NCBI RefSeq assembly: GCF_041381155.1
Contig: NC_091147.1
Coordinates: forward strand, 12,277,030-12,341,029
DNA length: 64,000 nt
Direction of reading: 5' to 3'
Source: Argopecten irradians
Lineage: Eukaryota; Mollusca; Bivalvia; Pectinida; Pectinidae
Shown here: piece by piece, positions 46,701 to 58,439 of the stretch
Layout: every line of letters begins with the position of its first letter
How positions within the stretch are numbered: position 1 is the first letter of the stretch
Program-made: the position numbers and the translations under genes
The notes under the pieces: generated by a model
Told to the model about the DNA's origin: nothing
What the model saw: the letters and a program-made list of their open reading frames with translations, nothing else
The model's database searches: none

Positions 46701-49430
46701 TTGTTCATATCAATTAGATTACATTAGTATTTTATATTAATAGTCTGTGTTTTCTTAATACAATGGATATCGTCCAAGATGTAGCATGGCATTTCAAGTA
46801 GAACTTTTTTTACAACGGATTAAGGGATTCTTTTCAATATTAGTTGTGATATATGTATCAAACAAGTTCAATAAGGTTGTGAAATATTAACTCATATAAG
46901 AACATCTTCAACGTTGGGCAAACATCGCCTTTCGGTCTTGTTCAGCTATTTTTCGAATTACTTCTAACCTATTTCGATATTTACCACCCCATCTTTATTT
47001 ATAGGGGTATTGTCCAAAGTTTCAACAAAATTACTTATCACGAATTGCTTTACGTGTTTGAATATGTCAAAACGCGTCAATTAATTATCTACTACACTCG
47101 TACCATTTTGACTACAAAATATAAACTCACAGGAAATATTCTTCGGATCGCTTCCATTCATAATTCTTAAATTTGATGATTTGCAATGATTTAAAAATCT
47201 CGTATTAAAATATGCATCAGGACATTTTGTTCGTTTGGGCAACAACAATTAATGTTTATTGTCACTTACAAAAAGAGATTTCATTGTATATGCAAACCAT
47301 AACTGTCTATCAATACTATCAAAAGACATGCTATCATCAGAATGATGGGTACGACTGTTACGATTCGAAACCGTGTCTTACAAATAGTTAGTTCACATCA
47401 CATGTATGTACATTTTGAGACAGCGGCGATATTGGAGAGTATCATTTGATTTCAAAATGTCGTTATTTTGTTTCGGTAGATTTTAGATCTTTCATATTCT
47501 ACATAATAAGCGCTTACACCTTATGAGGGTTTATTCAAATGGCTTTATGGATAATTCGTGTTTTGAAGTTATTTCTGGAATGAACCCTTTTTGACGGAGA
47601 CGAGTGTAACCAAGTTGTTCCAGAGATATATAATATTTAAACAGAGCTCATAGCTTTATAGATTATGGATATTCTATTTCCAAATTGATATATAATACAG
47701 AAAACTTGACAATAGATACATTGATGACCTGTTAAAATTGTAAGGCAAATCTCTTTATACCAGAATATTTCTACGCGATATGAGCAAGTTGAAATTATAA
47801 ATGACACGAATATCAAGTTATGAGCAGTCGTATGAAACTGAAGAAAATGCATTTGCTGTCATTTTGATCAGATAGTAATACATGCAGATGAAGACAATTA
47901 ATGTAGCGAATAGTAGTGTTATGTATACATTGGATATATACAGACACACAGGTACATTGCATATATATATCGTTGTATACATTATACACAAATTATATAA
48001 TTAGTTTAAGCTTAAAAGTGAAAGATCTTACCATATGCTAATGTGGTTTATCCAGTATAAATGATTTCATCAATTTGAATTAATAAAGACAGAGCAAAAT
48101 GTTACTAATCACTACAAAACAGAAAAAAATAATCTTGCTATGGGGCTTAAACGCTGAGCACACTTGAATAAAGCTTGATGTGTGCTATTGACCTATTTGT
48201 TTCGTCACACCCCAGTGAATTATATGAGTGCGTAATACTTAGCTTGGGTGTGTAAGTCAGCGCACCCCGACTTTGATGTCTACACTTGCACCTGTATTTT
48301 AGGGCTTTCGTTATTTATGTACACTTAAGCAGCTGTTGTTACATACATATATTTACATTCTGAGTGTTTCGTCACACTATGAATCAAACAACTGACGATA
48401 ATAAACATTTGCCTATGAAAACACTATGAATACACTACGAATACAACGATTCTCGTGCATCTATCAGCTGATTTCAAACATTACGCCAGTTTCATATCAA
48501 TAAAAATAGTCCCCGTAATATTTTAATGTAGAATCTTTAATGTTATACTTCTTAATGTTAAACCAACTAAGGTTTACTGTAATAAAAGTCAATAAAAAAA
48601 CGACTTTGTCATCCAGCTGTTCCATTAATCTTTTTTCTCGTCGTATATTGGTATCTTAATTTTAAATATGAGATAATAACGTTTCAATAATTTTTATTTT
48701 CATAAATCATTCTAATGTACATATATGGATTGAATGTGTTTTTCTAATTTTCATAGCGGCTATGAATAGCAGAAGCTATCTACATATCTTCCGAGGGATA
48801 TCTACATACATATGAAGCTTCTGTTATTCATATCCGCTGTGAAAATTAGAAAAATACATTCAATCCCTATATAAATGACAATAAACTGAAAAATATCTCC
48901 GCAAGCAGTCTGTTCTCGATTTGATGCTATACTAAAATCAAGTTCAGTTTCTTGTGATAAACAACAAGTATAATTTCAGAATTTACAGGCTCAGGTTAAA
49001 ATACAAAAATGCCATTCAGAAATTGATAAGATATTGAAATGATGAATTATATAAAAGGGTAAATAACATGTCTAATTCCTATGATCATGCCAAGTTTTGT
49101 TACATCGTCCCGATTCAATATTTGATTTATTGGACGACGCACAGAAATACCTGATGAATCCCGCATACCTGCATCATTTATGATAAATCATATAAATACA
49201 TGTATTTCAAAGTGCGTTTTACTACAAGTCCAGTCAACGCAGTGAAATTTTGTTTTTTCAAGATAATACATCGATCTATTTAAGCAACTCAGTCGTGATA
49301 GAATGAGCAGGTAACAAACTGATGGGATCTTGTACGTGTAAAGAATTATTTCTGTCTGCACTTACCGCGTCAGGTACAGTGTGTCTCAATAGAGTAATAA
49401 CACGCCAGCAGTGCTCTTGTGAATCTTTAT
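40667..49430 (-). CDS. Gene C: small secreted cationic peptide with CPPNC core (67 aa)
   Basis: Leader exon (donor after 49,366), signal exon (46,290-46,215 coding) and mature exon (40,794-40,667). The 67 residues begin MLKVTAALIF with a strong hydrophobic core to about residue 20 and a likely cleavage after Ser-Tyr-Gly (23). The mature part is Asn/Gln/Arg-rich and ends CPPNCGGRFRSRRGILPSN, with two cysteines that could form a small loop and an Arg-rich tail. Gene D aligns throughout without indels. The intron between the coding exons is 5.4 kb here because about 4.5 kb of foldback DNA was inserted; it is 0.57 kb in gene D. Function unknown; a cationic secreted defence or signalling peptide is inference. 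Confidence 0.65.
41013..41163. mobile_element. 151-bp palindromic MITE
   Basis: Arms of about 63 bp, almost perfectly complementary (AGATTGAACAGTGTTTTGAT at left, its complement at right), around a roughly 25-base centre. It sits exactly where copies 1 and 2 of the segmental duplication stop aligning. Confidence 0.75.
41476..44286. mobile_element. 2.8-kb foldback element: nearly complete inverted repeat
   Basis: Outer ends TAGGCCATGGGCTAGGAGGG and complement. C-tract and G-tract lie opposite each other, followed by CCGGTTATGACGTCATCAAG / complement and on inward. Complementarity, with small indels, continues to about 42,725 and 42,830. Each arm holds a direct duplication of a block containing TGACGTCATCAAGATGGC; the outer right copy has lost about 110 bp. 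The frame at 42,826-43,230 lies in the right arm, and its complement is traceable in the left arm. Confidence 0.8.
44300..44980 (+). other. LTR-like or promoter-like segment
   Basis: GGGTATATAAG (TATA) near 44,413, a roughly 110-base leader, donor-like CAAAG|GTAATT near 44,555, acceptor-like TGTTTGCAG near 44,647 and AATAAAG near 44,705. It could be a solo LTR or a processed promoter; no paired copy or primer-binding site found. Confidence 0.25.
45120..45300 (+). repeat. Diverged copy of 5,190-5,370
   Basis: Shared in order: ATGCTTGAACACATAT, TGTCAAAT, TATTTTGAA(A/T)(T/C)CG.CAAC, and TCTGTGCCG at the end. Old repeat, family unknown. Confidence 0.4.
46215..46326 (-). CDS. Gene C signal-peptide exon
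   Basis: Acceptor TTGTTTCAG ending at 46,327; ATG at 46,290-46,288; 25 codons plus A; donor GTAAGT at 46,214. Homologous to 1,485-1,617 and 53,239-53,350. Confidence 0.75.
48727..48866. mobile_element. 140-bp palindromic MITE
   Basis: GGATTGAATGTGTTTTTCTA... and its complement at the right end, with a second complementary block (GCGGCTATGAATA...GAAGCT) inward. Absent from the paralogous place in copy 2. Confidence 0.75.
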
Positions 49431-49431
49431 T
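49366..49431 (-). promoter_or_regulatory. Gene C leader exon and promoter region
   Basis: Donor CGCG|GTAAGTGC after 49,366. An AATAAAG TATA-like element on the minus strand at 49,425-49,431 would place the TSS near 49,395-49,400. The element is poorly canonical. Confidence 0.35.
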
Positions 49432-51004
49432 CGTGTCTGTAGAAATACTGCACGGTCACCGATAATACATTCATTCTCAATAACTTAATTTATATGCTTG
49501 TGAAAATGATGTCCCAAATATCTAAATGTTAATAGATTTTAAAACGTAATGAAATATTTTGGTAAGGGTTGATTATTTTCATCAATGTTAAAACGGTTAT
49601 TATCTAAACTGTTTGAATTTTGACATCTTGATTATAAAATATGTGTTTGGGGTAAATTCCGTAACTCTCACAAAGACATTTCTAGCTCTAACTGTTCAAA
49701 TTATTTTCATTTCATATGATAAAAATATCTTAAAATGCAAATAGTACATAATAATGAAGTGATAGGAAAATGATTTGATAAATGACCTGAAGGTCACAAC
49801 ATGTAGTAAAATGAGAGGATTTCAGAGGCTTTACAACATTTTGTGATCCCAAGGACCGAACATCCCTGTCATTCATATCCACATATACAATAGTGTTGTT
49901 CTATCCTACCTTGACAGTTTGCTACATTTCTTCATACATGACAGTTTTGCATGATATTTGCAACGCAAATGCCTTTGTTTACATTCAATTTAGTACCAAC
50001 AGCATCATGTCTGGAAAAAAACTTTATTTTTTTTAAAGAAAAAAGTAATTTTGTTGACGCAGTTACACTACGAAGTTGTTTTATATGGGTAGCCATGTAA
50101 GGTGTATCACATGGAACAAAACACCATTACATGTATTAGAGACAAACTTATATAATGTTGTCACTGATAACATCATATATGACATACTCACCACTGATAT
50201 GGTATAGTCTTGGTACTCAATATAATGTAGAATAAATACAGGCGTTGAAGTAGGCCCTGCTCTGGATGGCTCGTTGGGTTTCTGTAGACTGTGCACCCGG
50301 AACACATCGATATTATTACGTACCATGATGTAAGCGTCTATTATGTACCTGATACCTCATCCTAGGCGTCAATGGTTAGCTGATGTCAACTGAATCTGAC
50401 ACGTTTTGTGTTGCTAACTCAACGCTATCCGGTTGCACTGCATAAACATTTGGATAAAACTTAAAATGTACTTTGCATTAATGCTTATGAAGACAATATT
50501 TAAAAGTATTCAAAGTTGGGGCTGCAATTATTGAATGTGGAATGGATTTACACAAATCCGTCAATCGCCGACTAAACGTTCCTTTTGCGATTATATACAA
50601 TATATACACATTAAATATTTCACTCTGCTACACTAGCATGTGTTTTTACTGTTGTTTTTAATTTGATTTTTGTTAACTAATATATCACTGCATCTTAATT
50701 GCATCTGTCGGCGAATAACGTTAGTCTAAATCTGGCCTGCTTTAGATATTTTAATTGTGGTAAAAGAGACGAATCGGGGTTATTGGATAACGGTATTGGA
50801 TTTATTTCAAAATCGTAAATTATTTCTGTAACCGTTACAAAATGTGTCTATTGTAACTTAAAATAACTCACTCGTGTGAAATAGATGTCATAATAACCAA
50901 TAGCCAATTGTTGCGTAACCTGTATAAAGGCTTCACCCCTAGCAACCGCGGAACATAGAATGTCACAAATGAGAGAATATATAATCTTCATTGTATTTTC
51001 ACAG

Positions 51005-51163
51005 ATTGACTGTATGATGTTCTGATTTCTCACCCAGATCCTCTTTGTGCCTCTGGACTTCCCTATGAAAACTGTCATCAATGAAGAGTGTCCGAATATA
51101 GTTGATTATATAAATAGGTTAAAAACGGAATTCTGGCCGCACTGGGACGAGCAGCATTTATAA
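51005..51163 (+). pseudogene. Duplicated FAXC terminal exon with nonsense codon
   Basis: Same 159-base length, acceptor (TTTTCACAG) and stop as 38,459-38,617. Codon 7 is TGA (51,023-51,025) where the functional exon has GGA; the rest of the reading frame is well preserved. No copies of exons 1-4 accompany it, so it cannot make the protein. Confidence 0.9.
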
Positions 51164-52075
51164 AAAGCATAATGAGATTGTGTTCACAAAACAGTCATCA
51201 AACATATTTGGTGAAGACAGATGTCCCAGTACAATTAAACTAGCCCATTTGTTGGTATATGCCTAGACAGACGTCTGTGTTCTGTGAAAGTCACGAGTAT
51301 TGTACTTCACAAGAAATAATTAATAAATATATTCAATGTGATATTTCTTATTAAACTCTAATAATCAAAGAGGGAAATACTTTGATTAGCTTATTTGATG
51401 CATTTTAGTTTATCTAATATCGTTTTTTATTCCAAATACTGTTTTAATATTTTATTCAGATAAATGGTCAGAATGTTCGTTTTCTTTAGACATAACAATA
51501 CAACCAATACAAAACACATTATAAGATGATCATTATATTATGAAGTATTGTTTCGCGACATTGAGTCAGTTTGATTTCTTTTAAATGTCAGCGGGTAATG
51601 GAAAGTGATTGGATAAACACTAGACTGATAAATCTTTTGTCACAAACCGAGACCACAATGATCACTTATCCTAAATATCGTTACAACCAAACAATACTAG
51701 ATTGACCTCTAGTAAATGTATGTTGTCTTTTCGTGTATAGCTGCTGTTAGTGTATAGCTGCTAAATTGAATTATATTGTCTTTTCGTGTACAGCTGCTGA
51801 AGCGAATTATGTTGTCTTTTTACAGTTTAAACTAGTCGTTCATTGTCTGAGACCGTTGACAACGGTGTTGTGATAATGACATATTTTACAGCAATGCACC
51901 AATGTTTCCATCTATGTTAGAAAAGTCAGTCAGTGTTTCAGATAAAGAGATGTTTGGCCCACCTACGTAACACAGGAGATAATCACTATAAAACCGGTAC
52001 ATAAGTATTACAGCATGTTAAAGTAAAATATTCAAAGATAAAATAAAAATAAAAATACCATTATGAGTTAGCGTC

Positions 52076-52081
52076 TTTATT
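52076..52081 (-). terminator. Gene D candidate poly(A) signal
   Basis: AATAAAGAC on the minus strand about 460 bases after the stop, at the same relative place as in gene C. Confidence 0.35.
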
Positions 52082-52539
52082 TAAAACACGGTCTAAATTT
52101 CAATTCCATGGAGTATTTCAGTTAATTTTAAAATGTATAAAAATGAACTTCGGCTGATTTTCCAGGAGTTACAAGGAGTTATATCGAATTTCCGGGTGCA
52201 TATTAGACCCTGAAAAGATATAAAATGCCAATCAGAACAATGGACTGTATCTAGGTATAGCACATGAAAAAATGTAATGTAACTTTTTTTCAAACCACAA
52301 AACTTGTTGTCATATTATTAATTGATGTGTACTAGCTTTAAGCCACCCTCTTATTGTCTCATTATGTAACTAAAGTAATTGTATGTTGACAAATGTGACT
52401 TCAACATAAAGAAAATTGAAATTTCTAACATGTTGTAATTCATTTTTCAGTTTATGTTATTTTTCAAATTAAATAAATAATTTGCATGCTTTATGAATGA
52501 GAAGCCACTTGCCCATTAATGGTTGAAAGAAAGCCTCTA

Positions 52540-52667
52540 TCAATTCGCAGGTAATATTCCTCGACGACTTCTGAATCTCCCACTACAATTAGGAGGGCAG
52601 CTGGGTCGATGAGGCCACAGACGCTGGTACTGGTTGGCAAGCCGATTGGAATGTGCGTTCAAGTTAT
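52540..52667 (-). CDS. Gene D mature-peptide exon (CPPNC)
   Basis: Acceptor CATTCAG, AT start, 41 codons to TGA. Same length and frame as 40,667-40,794. Confidence 0.7.
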
Positions 52668-53350
52668 CTGAATGAATCAAATTCAGGATCTAGAGATTTA
52701 TGTTATCGTAAGACTTTTACACAGTCATGGCATGTCCATATTTTGATATATATATATATTCCAAAACAATACCTTTAAGTTGATTAGGTACCATAACACA
52801 ATTAATGGTACGAGTGATAAGTCGTGGTGTTTTATGCAGGGGATTGAACTATTTATATATGATTAAATGGTCGTGACTAAGTTATATTTGGAAGTACATG
52901 TACAATGTTTTGAGGTTATGCATTTATCATTTTAGTTGTTTTGAATATAAAACATATAAAAAAACATAAGTATCCATTCGTATGTGTTATTTTCGCTGAT
53001 CGTAGTAGTGTGAACTAGCTGTTGTAGAAATGTTTAATAACATCGTCTCCAATCATCAAAACATCAATAAATAAGTACTTTTGTAAAAAGAAAATAAGAA
53101 AGAAAGGAAAGTCAGAAGATCGAATTGGATATTGGATATTTAGATAGATAGGAATCAATCAATTTTTCATATAAATTAAAACGTACCATTAGATCCAAAC
53201 GTTTTATAACAAATTGCAAATTTGATTTTTCTACTTACTTGCCGCGCCATACGACATGTGGACAGCAGCCAAAATCACGGCCAGAGCTATCAGTGCGGCT
53301 GTCACTTTCAGCATGGTGCTCACTATATTGATCAAGACAAAGGGAGATAA
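52540..53350 (-). CDS. Gene D: small secreted cationic peptide with CPPNC core (67 aa), paralog of C
   Basis: Signal exon coding 53,314-53,239; mature exon 52,667-52,540; intron 571 bp, phase 1. Begins MLKVTAALIA and ends CPPNCSGRFRSRRGILPAN. It differs from gene C at about 5 of 25 signal positions and about 9 of 41 mature positions with no indel or stop, while few silent changes are seen. The leader exon expected near 60,480 has lost its GTAAG donor relative to gene C, and a DIRS-type element sits in the leader intron, so expression may differ from C or use another start. Confidence 0.65.
53239..53350 (-). CDS. Gene D signal-peptide exon
   Basis: Acceptor TTGTTTCAG ends at 53,351; ATG at 53,314; donor GTAAGT at 53,238. 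Leader bases before the ATG are almost identical to gene C. Confidence 0.75.
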
Positions 53351-54102
53351 CTGAAACAAGATAGTAGATACCAGTTACAGTTACCAGCAGTTACACCTGA
53401 ACTAAGCAGTCATTGAATATACAATATGATTCATTTGATAAAAATGAAAGATGGAAACATTTACAAGTCATTTCAAAAGGACAAACATATCCGTAATCGA
53501 TACATATATATATATATATATTTATAACATAATTTGTTTACACCAATCTATATATGAGGAAATAAAATATTTCCAACTATTATGCCGACCGTTCAATAAA
53601 ACTTTGTTATATTGCACTGTACGAAGTTATAGTGCACGCTTCCACGGAAACGTTATATTGCACGGTTCGAGATCGTTATATTTGGAACACCTCGCCGTTG
53701 TTGTCTAGTTTGTAGAGAACCTCCGAGGAATCGCGCGTTACGGTGTGTTACGTTATATTGACGTCACAAAGGTTCACGCTCAATTTCGAACTAGCTTTAT
53801 AGATCTCGATCGGATCAAGCAAATCATAGGCGTTGCACTCTCTGCTTGGCAGTTGGTTTTATCAAGTAGAGGACAATCACGACGAATGTATTGGATTAAA
53901 AGGCTGCATACAGGTTTAATATTTTAATAAATGCAATTTGACATGAAAAGTGGAGTTACGCCGTGGAGTACGTAATCTTTAATATGATTTGAAGCTGTTC
54001 CGTCCGGTACGATGGTGACGATTTTGATCTGTGATTTTGGTATTCATAAAAAAGCAATTGACAAAATGGTGATTAAATGATTATGTAATAAAACAAATAT
54101 TG

Positions 54103-54259
54103 CATGGGTTACTGTGCTCTAGTTCATAATATTTACCCCTCGGTGATGGTAATCAACAAATATTATATTGCACTCGGCCTTTGGCCTCGTGCAATATAAC
54201 ATTTGTTGATTACCATCACCTCGGGTTAAATAGTATGAACTAGAGCACAGTAACCCATG
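54103..54259. mobile_element. 157-bp palindromic MITE
   Basis: Arms CATGGGTTACTGTGCTCTAG / complement continue for about 70 bp through GATGGTAATCAACAAAT. The centre contains CGGCC-TTT-GGCCTCG. Not present in copy 1 of the segmental duplication. Confidence 0.75.
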
Positions 54260-56099
54260 AAATATTTGTATAATATAATATATATATATATATATATATA
54301 AACCAAGAAAAAAATACGTGTCCATGTAGAGTTGAATATATAAAAAATAAAAGTCAACGACTTTCCTCTTGTACATTCACCATTTCATGATGGCTCTTCA
54401 GGAGTAGAAATGTTTATTTTTCAAAGAACAAATTAATGACGTCACAAATAGCGTGACGTCACAAGGTACACACGTTTACATGACAATAATAAGTTGCGCC
54501 ATTTTCTATTATGGCCTATTGAGAGTTGGTTTTAATATTTTTATAAGCTGATTTTCTTTGTTTTCCAACAAAACAGAGTCTGAAGAATGTAATATATCAT
54601 GCAGAAAACTTGACAATAAATAAATCAATGACCTGTTTGAAAGTTAAGGCAATTCTCTTTATACCAGGATATTACTATGCCATATGATAAAGTTAAAATT
54701 ATAAATGGCACAAATAATGTGTTATGAACAGTCGTATGGAACTGTAAAAAAATACATCTGCCGTCATTTGTTTTGATCAGATAGTAATGCATGTACATGT
54801 CGATGAAGACAATTAATGTAGCAAATAGCAGTGTTATGTATACATTGGATATATACGTTCGGGTACATTGTATATATTTATCATTATATGAATTATACAT
54901 AAATTATTGAAAAAGTCAAAACTTAACAATGAATAATCTTATTATATACCAATGTGGTGTATCCAGAATAAATGATTTCATCAATTCGATTTGATTAAGA
55001 CAGAGCGAAATGTTACTAATACGTATTAAACAGGACAAAAATAATCTTACTAGGGACTTAATCTCTTAACAATCTTGAATAAAGAAATAAACCTTTTGAT
55101 TAATAAAACGCATGTTGTGCTTGGTTTTAAGATGGCTATGGGTTATCATCTGTATGGAGCTTGAGGTGTGATATTGACTTCTTTGTTTCGTCACACCCCC
55201 GTGAATTATATGACTGCGTAATACTTTGGTGTGTAAGCCAGCGCACCCCGACTTTGAAGTCTACACTTACACCTGTATTTTAGGGATTCCGTTATTTATG
55301 TACACTTAAGCAGCTGCTGATGCATGATTATAGATAACAATTAAATAAAAAAAGGAATATATCTACAAGCAGAGTGATCTCGATTTGATTGTATACGTAA
55401 ATCAAGTTCAGTTTCTTGTGATAAACAACAAGTATCATTAACAGCACAGAGATGCCTGACTTATCACGCATACCTGGATCATTTATGATATATCATATAT
55501 AACATATTTCAAAGTGCGTTAAATCCTGTCATCGCAATCAGATTCTTTTTCAAATCAAACACGCTGAGAGATCCCACGAGATGACATGCGCAAGTCACGT
55601 GATTCAGTACATAAGCTTGTTGTGATCAGCTCAACAGAACATTTTCGATTGGATTTCACTTTACTTATTTTCGGTGATTTTACGATTTTCTGACAATCCT
55701 TATTGTTGGTATATTGTTATGTATTCCTTGCAGAGCACGGCATGTTCGATTTCTTTCCTCCTGCTTTATTTGATTGACAATATGAATACTTGAATACTTG
55801 CAGGAGGGAGAATAGGCAAATTTTTGGTGGAGAAAAATCATAATGTATGAAATTGGCAATGGACTCGTCCAAACTTGTCCAAATACTGTATACGGATCTG
55901 AAGACGACATGTTATTCAGCCGCATTTACACCAGTCTTACAAAGAGTTGTACAAGTAAGTTTCTAATCTATGATAAATATCTTTTCTATTTTGGAATTTT
56001 ACTTAAGTTTATGACGAATATATATATGCATAATATAATGCTTATTACAAATGCCAAGTCTCACTGCATAGCAAATATTTCTACTACATTTGATTTCAT

Positions 56100-56377
56100 T
56101 ATATGTTGTAGTGAGTACACCCCAGTCGGTAATCTTTTATTTGTGGATGATCTGGATAAACGTATCAGAGAGTTGCCTGATGCCAAGAACATTACACATA
56201 AGTTACAGCCAAGTCTTAGAGGGGCTAATAGAGGAAGCTACAGAGGGGGCCATAGCGGCAGTAGGAACAACTTTACCAGACCCGACTAGATACCAACCCT
56301 ATAACAACCAGTATGCGTCCAGAGGTTTCCGATATCCTCTTTGTAAAACAGCTCCAAGGACATCTGTTCCTTTTTAG
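56100..56377 (+). pseudogene. Gag-like remnant
   Basis: Reads ELPDAKNITHKL then a Gly/Arg/Asn/Ser-rich stretch (RGANRGSYRGGHSGSRNN), typical of the basic Gag end before RT in this class. Broken by frame changes. Confidence 0.45.
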
Positions 56378-56449
56378 GCGACAAGAGACAGATTGTCAAA
56401 CCGAAATCAATGCAGAATCACAAACCGTGAAAACTTGGACGAACACGTG

Positions 56450-57270
56450 AGTAATATGACTAACAAGCCAGAAAATTTTGTGGCAGGGAAAATTCAGAAC
56501 CCTTTCTCTAATTGTACTATACTTACCAGTGACAGGTATATTCTGCAAATAGTGAGAGGGTGCAATATCGAGTTCTCTTCAGAGCCCAGTGAATTATATC
56601 AAAGGAAATCTATATCCTACAAATCAATGTGTTATTATACAAGCCGAAGTGGACAAACTTTTGGACAAAAAAGTTATAGAGAAAACTAGCAACGATACAA
56701 ATGGGTTTTAAAATGATAGTACACACAGACTAATTTTAAAATTTAATCAATATTTGGATACGAGCCATTTTAAGATGGAAACAATTAAAGCAGCAATTAG
56801 TCTTGTTACACCTCAGTGTTGGTTCGCTTCCATTGATTTAAAAGATGCATATTATTCCGTCAATATGATAATTATAGAAAATACCTTAAATTTGTATTGA
56901 ACAATACAGTTTATCAATTCATTTGCTTTCCAAATGGGCTTGCTTCGGCTCCGAGAATATTCACAAAACTCTTGAAACCACTTTTTTCACACTTCGAAAA
57001 CAAGGACATACTTATCTAGCTTATTTAGATGATAGTTTGCTAGTGTCACCTTCGAAGGCAGCATGTGAACAAAATATATTGGATACTGTGCCCTTAGTGG
57101 ACAGTTTAGGGTTTACAATTCATCCCGACATCCTACACAGGAAATTGTTTTTCTTGATTTTGTATTGAACTCTTTTAAAATGACTCATTTCCACATGAGA
57201 AGAAGGAACAAATAATTCATATGTGTGAGTGTCTGAAACGCAGGCAAATTGTTTTTTTAACGCGATGTGG
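56450..57270 (+). pseudogene. Reverse transcriptase remnant of the DIRS-type element
   Basis: Pieces include FVAGKIQNPF, WFASIDLKDAYYSV, LPNGLASAPRIFTKLLKP and the catalytic YLAYLDDSLLVS near 57,020, spread over frames with stops. Confidence 0.7.
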
Positions 57271-57830
57271 TAATATTGGGAGTAGATTATGGCCAATTGC
57301 TTTATACAAATCTTAAACGTGAAAAGGACGCGGGTCTTAAACAACAAAAATGTGACGTTGAAGGAAGAATCAAGTTATCTTGTGCTAGTCTTCAAGATTT
57401 GCAGTGGTGGATAGATAATCTTTCCATGTCCGTTAAGCACCTAATTAGGGCCCAAGTAGACTTTGAGAATATTTCCGACAGTTCAAAGTCAGGTTGGGGT
57501 TGTATTATGCATGATTCAATTTACACATAGGAGGACATTGATCATATGTGGAGAAACAACATCATATTAATGCGTTGGAGTTGAAAGCTGATTTCCTTGT
57601 TTTACAAAGTTTGTGTAATACCAAGACAAATGTGCATATAAGGTTACAGGCAGACAATAAATTAGCAGTCTCGTATATCCAGCGTATGGGAGACCATATA
57701 GAGGAATTACACACATTTGTTAAAAAAAACTTTGGTGTTGGTGTATGGAACGAAACATTTGGTTATCAGCCTCACACATACCTGGTAGTTCAAATACTCA
57801 GGCAGATTCGCTATCACGAACTCTTTCCGA
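57270..57830 (+). pseudogene. RNase H remnant of the DIRS-type element
   Basis: SDSSKSGWGCIMHD, HHINALELKADFLVLQSL and LQADNKLAVSYIQRMG mark three catalytic blocks; an in-frame stop separates the first two. Confidence 0.65.
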
Positions 57831-57839
57831 CGATATGGA

Positions 57840-58390
57840 ATGGGCACTTTCCCCTACCGTATTCAGTGCCATTTTTTGTTTGGACAAGACTTACTTGATT
57901 TATTTGCATCAAGACTAAACTACAAATTTTCCTATTATGTTTCATTCTTACCTGACCCGCAAGCGCTTGGTGTGGACGCTTTTACCATAAATTGGTCAAA
58001 ATACATCATGTACTCTTTTCTTCCTTTCAGCATTCTACACCTAGTGTTACGCAAGCTGGAGGAGGATCATGTGGAGTTGATGGTAATTGTGGCGCCAATC
58101 TGGCCAACTCAGATATCGGTTCCAGTATTACTACGCCTGATATGCGGTCAGAGTTTCATCCTCCCATCAGTCAGTCGGTCGCTTTATTATCCAACACGAC
58201 AGGACAGTCAACATCCACTGCAACAGCTGCGTCTCGGAGTTTTTGCGGTATCAGGACAGCTTTGGAGGACAAAGGAATTTCAACTGACGCTGCCAATTTC
58301 ATCACAACATCTTGGAGATGGGTGTTATATTGGGTATAATTTCGCCAGTCACTGGAGATTGATCCATATAGAACATCTAAGCATATAAAT
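57840..58390 (+). pseudogene. Post-RNase H block of the DIRS-type element
   Basis: LFASRLNYKFSYYVSFLPDP, DAFTINWSKYIMYSFLPFSI and APIWPTQISVPVLLRLI match the conserved region also seen in the element at 15-20 kb (DRFAS..N, PVWHSAVFWPIL). Confidence 0.65.
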
Positions 58391-58439
58391 GTGGTACTAG
58401 ACTTTCTCGTGTCACTTTATCAAAGAGGTATAGGTTTAT

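Larger units (their letters stand above)
38300..50470. repeat. Segmental duplication, copy 1 (FAXC last exon + peptide gene C)
   Basis: Blocks at 38,300-38,800, 39,110-39,260, 39,850-41,010, 45,560-45,850, 46,200-46,420, 47,690-48,330, 48,900-49,220 and 49,255-50,470 match copy 2 in the same order and orientation. The break 41,011-45,560 is insertion DNA absent from copy 2. Confidence 0.85.

Noticed and set aside
52540..52700. Longer frame GLIDPAALLIVVGDSEVVEE on the same strand as gene D exon 2
   Set aside because: Stopped by TGA in copy 1, whereas the CPPNC frame is open in both.
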